A DNA stretch of 18,651 bases from the NCBI GenBank assembly GCA_958433005.1, contig CAUAWV010000041.1, forward strand, positions 1-18,651, in the 5' to 3' direction. The stretch comes from an uncultured Collinsella sp. GTDB lineage: Bacteria; Actinomycetota; Coriobacteriia; Coriobacteriales; Coriobacteriaceae. The position numbers and the translations under genes were made by a program. This document shows positions 14,747 to 18,651 of the stretch, in pieces. Numbering within the stretch: the stretch's first letter is position 1; every line of letters begins with the position of its first letter. The notes beneath the pieces were generated by a model. The model did no database searches, was not told the DNA's origin, and saw nothing but the letters and a program-made list of their open reading frames with translations.

Positions 14747-14781
14747 CTGGTGAGCCTCCTCATGCTGTGTTTCATATAGAG

Positions 14782-14813
14782 CAGAAGACCGGCATAGCTC
14801 CGCCGGTCTTCTG
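14782..14813 (-). promoter_or_regulatory. 12-bp leader hairpin upstream of hisZG
   Basis: CAGAAGACCGGC (14782-14793) pairs perfectly with GCCGGTCTTCTG (14802-14813) around an 8-nt loop. It lies 36-67 nt before the hisZG ATG, and no U-tract follows it on the minus strand. It may mark a regulatory or stabilising 5' structure of the his mRNA, or the 3' end of the upstream PTS operon. I see no run of His codons nearby that would make a classic attenuator. Confidence 0.6.
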
Positions 14814-14821
14814 GGTACTTT

Positions 14822-14827
14822 AGCATA
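14822..14827 (-). promoter_or_regulatory. Possible -10 of the his operon
   Basis: TATGCT on the minus strand matches the -10 consensus at 4 of 6 positions. A transcript starting about 7 nt downstream would begin almost at the foot of the leader hairpin. No acceptable -35 lies 16-18 bp upstream, so this is weak. The rest of the 14747-14915 spacer holds no gene. Confidence 0.25.
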
Positions 14828-14915
14828 CTAGAGTGTTTGCGGGGAAAATCCGTCGCAGCCGCTTACGCCGTATTCATTTGGAAACATAGGGCAGATTGCC
14901 GCAACCCAACCCCAC

Positions 14916-15752
14916 CTAGACGCCAATCGCACGACGATACTCTGCCATTACCTGCGCATCGGCAGCTGCGGGGTCGGCAAAATAGCGCCAATCATAGGTC
15001 TCGGCCGAAACAACTCCGCGATAGCCGCGCGACACCAGCCTATCTAGGTCGGCGCGCATATCGCGGTCGCCGTCACCCCAGGCAAGATGCGTCGTGCCAT
15101 CTGCCGCAACATCGACAAAATGCACGTGGGCGACATCATCGCCAAGTAGATCGAAATAATCGTCGATGGTATCCCCCGCCACCGCCATAGCGCCCATATC
15201 CAGACACGCCTTAAGTGCCGGATGATCAACTGCCTCGATCATGCGCTTCGTGTCGGTCGCCGAGTTCACGATTATCGACTCAACCGGCTGTAGGGCCTCG
15301 AGCACCAGCCGCACGCCGCGCTCTCCCGCATGCTCGGCAATCGCACGCAGCATCGAGGCACTGCGACCCCACGCGTCCTCGATCGGCTCGTTCAAAAATG
15401 CCCAGCCGCTCGAAACCATGACCTGCTCGGCTCCAAGTTCCTCCGCAATATCTACAACGTTCTTAAAGTACGCGAGTGTGCGGGCACGCGCCTCATTCCC
15501 GCGCGCCGCGATATTCCACGGCTTGGGGTTGTTCTGTTCGGGACAAAGCCCCACAATCCGAACCCCATACCGCTGTGACAGCTCCCGCACCTGCTCGAGC
15601 GAATCGTATCCATGGCAATCGACATACAGATGCATCGCCCCGGTCCAAAGCTCGCAACACGTATAGCCCGAGGCCGCTGCCGAAGAAAAGAATTCCTCAA
15701 GGTCAAAATAACGATGGCTGATATTCATGACGGCAAGCTGCGGATACTCCAT
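14916..15752 (-). CDS. FrlC-like sugar epimerase/isomerase (xylose isomerase-type TIM barrel)
   Basis: The 278-residue protein belongs to the AP-endonuclease-2/xylose isomerase-like family. The metal ligands of this fold are present: Glu152 (VLEAL), Asp185 (CLDMG), His211 (AHVHFVD) and Glu251 (SAETYD). The region VRIVGLCPEQNNPKPWN (64-80) resembles E. coli FrlC, which interconverts fructoselysine and psicoselysine, and the last gene of the PTS operon is a fitting place for it. I chose the ATG at 15752 because AAAGGTGG lies just upstream; a GTG at 15761 overlaps that site. It follows EIID across an 83-nt spacer with a terminator-like hairpin. Other 3-epimerases of this fold remain possible. 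Confidence 0.72.
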   Translation of the reverse strand: MEYPQLAVMNISHRYFDLEEFFSSAAASGYTCCELWTGAMHLYVDCHGYDSLEQVRELSQRYGVRIVGLCPEQNNPKPWNIAARGNEARARTLAYFKNVVDIAEELGAEQVMVSSGWAFLNEPIEDAWGRSASMLRAIAEHAGERGVRLVLEALQPVESIIVNSATDTKRMIEAVDHPALKACLDMGAMAVAGDTIDDYFDLLGDDVAHVHFVDVAADGTTHLAWGDGDRDMRADLDRLVSRGYRGVVSAETYDWRYFADPAAADAQVMAEYRRAIGV

Positions 15753-15769
15753 CTTGTCCACCTTTCGGC

Positions 15770-15803
15770 AAAAGGGCGCCGCAGCACAGTGTGCGCGACG
15801 CCC
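15770..15803 (-). terminator. Terminator/attenuator between EIID and the epimerase gene
   Basis: A GC-rich hairpin (15774-15803) with at least 11 consecutive pairs, two of them G-T, is followed on the minus strand by TTTT. It ends only 17 nt before the epimerase start and overlaps none of its ribosome site. It probably lowers, without abolishing, epimerase expression relative to the PTS genes. Confidence 0.72.
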
Positions 15804-15835
15804 CCTCTTACATTGTTTTCATTATGACGGATACC

Positions 15836-16672
15836 CTACTGGACACCAAGCACTCCAAAGAACGCGCCAGCGATACTCACGAGCAGGATCACAAGCATGA
15901 TGAGCAGCGGATTCATCTTCTTCTTGAGCATGAGATAGACAATTCCAAACAGCCCCATCGTGACAAAGCCCGGGAAGATTCCGTTGAGCAGCTCGGCGAG
16001 CGTCTGAGCACCATCGCCCGCACCGACCATGAGCGGAATGTCCACGGTGACCATATCCATGGTCATAGCACCGATCACCATGGCGCCCATGATAGAGGCC
16101 ATCTTGACGATCGTGTCCATAATGCCCGATTCCTGGACCTTGCTGATCATGTCCGAGCCAAAGCGATATCCCACAAACGTCAGCAGGTAACGGATGATGT
16201 AGTGAGGAACGTTGAACACGAGCAGGAACAAAATCGGGCCAAGAATAGAGCCCTGCAGCGCCAGCGACGTGCCGACACCCGTTGCCAAAATTCGCAGCGT
16301 GCCCCAGTAGAAAGCATCGCCCACGCCGGACAGCGGCCCCATCAAAGCAAGCTTGACATTAGAGATCGCGCTCGTGTCGAAGCTATCGTCAGTAGCGTTG
16401 ACCTCCTCCATTGCAGCGGCGATGGACATGGGAAGCGTCGAGATGTACGGCGTGACGTTATAGAGCTCCATATGGCGCTTAAGGGCGGCCTTAAAGTCCG
16501 CATCCTGCGGATACAGCTTGCGAAGGATCGGCATAAGGGCCCACATAAAGCCGATATGGCCCATACGCTCGTAGTTCCAGGAATGCTCATAGGGAATCGA
16601 GCGCCAGAACAGCTTCTTAAGGTCTGCGCGGGAAATCAGCCCGTCGTAAGAAGACTCAAACTTAAAACTCAT
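15836..16672 (-). CDS. PTS mannose-family permease component EIID
   Basis: The 278-residue membrane protein is the EIID partner of EIIC in mannose-type PTS permeases. Family-like stretches are FWRSIPYEHSWNYERM near the N-terminus, MELYNVTPYIST, and LMGPLSGVGDAFYW before the membrane part. Several hydrophobic segments follow, and the C-terminus ends in a membrane helix. I start at the ATG at 16672 (MSFKF), where GGGAG lies 8 nt upstream; the longer reading adds Arg-rich residues from the EIIC frame. It overlaps the end of the EIIC gene by 11 nt, which suggests coupled translation. Confidence 0.93.
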   Translation of the reverse strand: MSFKFESSYDGLISRADLKKLFWRSIPYEHSWNYERMGHIGFMWALMPILRKLYPQDADFKAALKRHMELYNVTPYISTLPMSIAAAMEEVNATDDSFDTSAISNVKLALMGPLSGVGDAFYWGTLRILATGVGTSLALQGSILGPILFLLVFNVPHYIIRYLLTFVGYRFGSDMISKVQESGIMDTIVKMASIMGAMVIGAMTMDMVTVDIPLMVGAGDGAQTLAELLNGIFPGFVTMGLFGIVYLMLKKKMNPLLIMLVILLVSIAGAFFGVLGVQ

Positions 16673-17453
16673 CGAATCCACTCCCAATCGCAGGATCCTC
16701 GGTTGCCGCTGCGGGCTGCTCCGCTTTTTTCTTATCACCCAAAACCGTCATCGCGACGACGATGATCGCGGCAAAGATCGCCACGCCCGTCGTGCTAATG
16801 CCAAAGTAGGCGACGAGGAAGAAGCCAGCGAAGAAGAACGGAGCCACTGTTTTGTTCATAATCATCTGCGCCAGCATCGCAAAGCCGAGTGCGGGCAAGA
16901 AGGCGGCGGCGACATCCATGCCGGTCTGAACGAAATCGGGGATGATGTTGAGCAGGCTGGCAACAGCATCGGCACCAAAGAAGAATGCCAGGGGAATAAT
17001 CAGCAGGCCGCACCAGCTCTGCGCGTAACCGGCGATGAGCATGTTGCGCGTGATGGCCTTGGTGTCTCCGTCCTCGACGTTTTTGTCGATACGGTGCACC
17101 AGCAGCAGCATGACCGGTTGGCCCAGGGCCGTGTCGAGCGCCAGGACGATCGTGGCGATAGGAATACCCAGGGTCAGGGCCGCCGAAGCGTCCGCGCCGG
17201 CCTGCATGGCAAGAGATACGCCCAGGATAGTGCCGGAAATCGTATCGGGCGGGTTATAGGCGCCGACCGAGATGGCGCCGACCATGGCAAGCTCCATCGT
17301 GGCGCCCATGATCGTGCCGGTCACCATGTCGCCCATGACAAGGCCAACCAGAGGTCCGAGCACGATCGGGCGCTGGAGGTAGCTCGTGCCCGTCAGCCAC
17401 TCGGAATAACCCAAAAGGGCAATAAGGAAAATCAGGATTGTCTTGATAACCAT
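16662..17453 (-). CDS. PTS mannose-family permease component EIIC
   Basis: The 263-residue polytopic membrane protein forms the sugar channel with EIID. It begins MVIKTILIFLIALLGYSEWL and has the family features LQRPIVLGPLVGLVMGD and MELAMVGAISVGAYNPPD, with repeated long hydrophobic stretches to about residue 232. The C-terminal tail (about 233-263) is hydrophilic and acidic. The ATG at 17453 lies 8 nt after the EIIB stop codon, and its AGGGG ribosome site overlaps that stop codon. Confidence 0.95.
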   Translation of the reverse strand: MVIKTILIFLIALLGYSEWLTGTSYLQRPIVLGPLVGLVMGDMVTGTIMGATMELAMVGAISVGAYNPPDTISGTILGVSLAMQAGADASAALTLGIPIATIVLALDTALGQPVMLLLVHRIDKNVEDGDTKAITRNMLIAGYAQSWCGLLIIPLAFFFGADAVASLLNIIPDFVQTGMDVAAAFLPALGFAMLAQMIMNKTVAPFFFAGFFLVAYFGISTTGVAIFAAIIVVAMTVLGDKKKAEQPAAATEDPAIGSGFDEF

Positions 17454-17461
17454 GACGGCCC

Positions 17462-17932
17462 CTAACCGATGACCTTCGCGGCGTCAGTCTTCGCATCTGC
17501 CGGAATCATCTGAATGAACAGCTCGTAGCCTTCGCTGAGCAGCTCTTTGACATATGCCTCGTTTTCGGGCGTAAGGAACACGCTCGTCGAGACCTGGCGG
17601 GCATCCTCGCTAAAGGCAACGTTGCCGAGGTTGATCTTCTTGACCCCCATCGCCTTGGCGACGGCACCGGCCTGCTGGATCGTCTCGCAAACCACGAAGA
17701 GCTTGTACTTGTCGGTCACACCGCTCTGGAGCGCCTTGACGGCATCCTCGGTGTTTTTGACAACGACCTTGCAGCCCTCCGGCTTTGCAAGGGACAGGGC
17801 CTGCAGACGAAGCTTGTCATTGAGGACCGTGTCGCTCACCAGCAGGATGCAGTCGGCACCCAGAGCCGAGGTCCAGCTAACGGCAACCTGGCCGTGAAGC
17901 AGTCGATAATCTACACGAATCATCTGAATCAT
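17462..17932 (-). CDS. PTS mannose-family EIIB
   Basis: The 156-residue cytoplasmic protein carries phosphate from EIIA to the sugar. The N-terminal signature IRVDYRLLHGQVAVSW (5-20) includes the phosphorylated His13. The single-domain length is normal for a separate EIIB. An AGGGAG site precedes the ATG at 17932. It starts 17 nt after the EIIA stop codon. Confidence 0.95.
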   Translation of the reverse strand: MIQMIRVDYRLLHGQVAVSWTSALGADCILLVSDTVLNDKLRLQALSLAKPEGCKVVVKNTEDAVKALQSGVTDKYKLFVVCETIQQAGAVAKAMGVKKINLGNVAFSEDARQVSTSVFLTPENEAYVKELLSEGYELFIQMIPADAKTDAAKVIG

Positions 17933-17949
17933 GATGTGCTCCCTAGTGG

Positions 17950-18366
17950 TTAAAACTCATCGAGTTCGGCCTGCCCCAGCAGGTCGTTGACGTACTTGAC
18001 CTTGGTGTCGTCCGCCTCGACGATCTGGCGGATGGCCTCATCGATCGGGGTGGATTCGGGCACGAACAGCAGCTGAATAAGGAGCGGCAGGTTCATATTG
18101 GTCACGAGGTGCGTGTTGGGACGCGTCTGGACGATCTTGGTGAACTCGTTGTTGACGCTGCCGCCAAAGAGGTCGGTGCAAACAACGACCTCATCGTCCG
18201 CGGCAAAGCCGTCCAGAATCGCTGCGGCCTCTTTGGTCAGGTCCTCGTTTCCGTCGACATACATAGAGAGCGCATGGACGTTTTCGCGCTCGCCGGAAAG
18301 CAGTCCAATGCTCTCGACGATTCCAGACGCAAAATGGGCATGGGATGCAACGATAAACTGCCTCAT
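17950..18366 (-). CDS. PTS mannose-family EIIA
   Basis: The 138-residue cytoplasmic protein accepts phosphate from HPr. The N-terminus MRQFIVASHAHFASG has the active-site His9 in the family position (SHG in most, SHA here), and TDLFGGSVNNE (64-74) is the second conserved stretch. The ATG at 18366 follows AAGGGGA; a longer frame to 18414 reads through the terminator hairpin and is rejected. It is the first PTS gene after the SIS gene. Confidence 0.94.
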   Translation of the reverse strand: MRQFIVASHAHFASGIVESIGLLSGERENVHALSMYVDGNEDLTKEAAAILDGFAADDEVVVCTDLFGGSVNNEFTKIVQTRPNTHLVTNMNLPLLIQLLFVPESTPIDEAIRQIVEADDTKVKYVNDLLGQAELDEF

Positions 18367-18396
18367 TCGATTCCCCTTTCTTGCGAATTTCGGCAT

Positions 18397-18425
18397 AAAA
18401 ATGCCCGGACGCATGCGCCCGGGCA
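18397..18425 (-). terminator. Terminator/attenuator between the SIS gene and EIIA
   Basis: TGCCCGGGCG and CGTCCGGGCA form a 10-bp stem with one G-T pair and a CATG loop, followed by TTTTTA on the minus strand. It lies 35 nt after the stop codon of the partial SIS gene and 30 nt before EIIA. It would uncouple PTS expression from the upstream gene unless read through. Confidence 0.85.
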
Positions 18426-18460
18426 GGGTGCTTCTTGATCAGTAGCTTATTTGTCACCGA

Positions 18461-18651
18461 TTAGTAGTCGAACTGGTGATAGTAACGACGGTAGTTGAGG
18501 TTGTGCTTGGTGACCGTCTCGTAGTAAGCGGCAAGGCGATCGGTGATCAGCGAGGAGAGGATCCACGGGGAGACGATGACGCGGAACTCGTCGTCAAGGC
18601 CGGGGATCGCGAACTCGGCGGTATCGATGATGTTGATGTCGGTGTCGCCGG
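18461..18651 (-). CDS. Partial: C-terminus of SIS-type sugar-phosphate deglycase/isomerase
   Basis: The last 62 residues of a gene that enters from beyond the right edge, ending at a TAA at 18461. It reads IPGLDDEFRVIVSPWIL, then ITDRLAAYYETVTKHN and the end RRYYHQFDY. This looks like the tail of FrlB/GfrF/FraB-type SIS enzymes, which cleave glycated amino acid 6-phosphates and commonly close with an RRYM/RRYY-x-x-x-Y pattern. That match is from memory and on a short fragment; the SIS core is not visible. Its place beside a mannose-family PTS and an FrlC-like gene supports it. Confidence 0.55.
   Translation of the reverse strand, partial: GDTDINIIDTAEFAIPGLDDEFRVIVSPWILSSLITDRLAAYYETVTKHNLNYRRYYHQFDY

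Noticed and set aside
14745..14777. Ten-codon leader peptide (MKHSMRRLTR) ending in ATGA overlap with hisZG
   Set aside because: It has only one His codon and no ribosome site, so a histidine attenuator is not supported; the overlap may be chance.
18367..18414. Longer EIIA starting at 18414
   Set aside because: The added segment translates the terminator stem and T-tract; the start at 18366 has a ribosome site and matches family length.

Overview
The window is high-GC DNA with short spacers and runs of same-strand genes. Its gene neighbourhood is actinobacterial, and the protein style and lifestyle genes point to a gut coriobacterium such as Collinsella. That assignment is inference from gene order and protein style, not from a database match. 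Every gene but one is on the minus strand, so transcription runs mostly from high to low coordinates.

Right edge (about 14900-18651): a catabolic PTS operon. It reads, in transcription order, the C-terminus of a SIS-type sugar-phosphate deglycase/isomerase, mannose-family PTS EIIA, EIIB, EIIC and EIID, then a FrlC-like TIM-barrel epimerase. A strong terminator hairpin lies before EIIA and another after EIID, so the PTS block is bracketed by attenuators. The gene set resembles known systems for Amadori products (fructoselysine/glucoselysine): the PTS would import and phosphorylate, the SIS enzyme would deglycate, and the epimerase would feed in the C3 epimer. The substrate is not proven.

Middle (about 5850-14830): histidine biosynthesis. 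The minus-strand operon reads hisZG (a single-chain HisZ-HisG fusion), hisD, hisC, hisB, hisH, hisA, hisF, hisI, hisE. Stop and start codons are nearly touching at most junctions. A convergent plus-strand PHP phosphatase gene next to hisE is the likely histidinol-phosphatase, which would make the pathway complete in this window. Hairpins sit in the leader, between hisZG and hisD, and between hisB and hisH; the last looks like a REP-type repeat.

Left (about 1-5550): LarC2-like stand-alone domain, yfcE-type phosphodiesterase and mazG form one unit that ends in a terminator. Enolase follows with its own promoter and terminator. A DivIC/FtsB-type division protein and a Ppx/GppA phosphatase end the window. 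The mazG-eno-divIC-ppx order is a classic actinobacterial neighbourhood. The 301-base gap between the LarC2-like gene and the PHP gene holds a 19-bp perfect inverted repeat and no gene.

I found no tRNA, rRNA, CRISPR array, transposase or phage gene. The most unusual items are the HisZ-HisG fusion with its cysteine cluster, the orphan LarC2 domain, the inverted repeats, and the attenuator-bracketed PTS operon.
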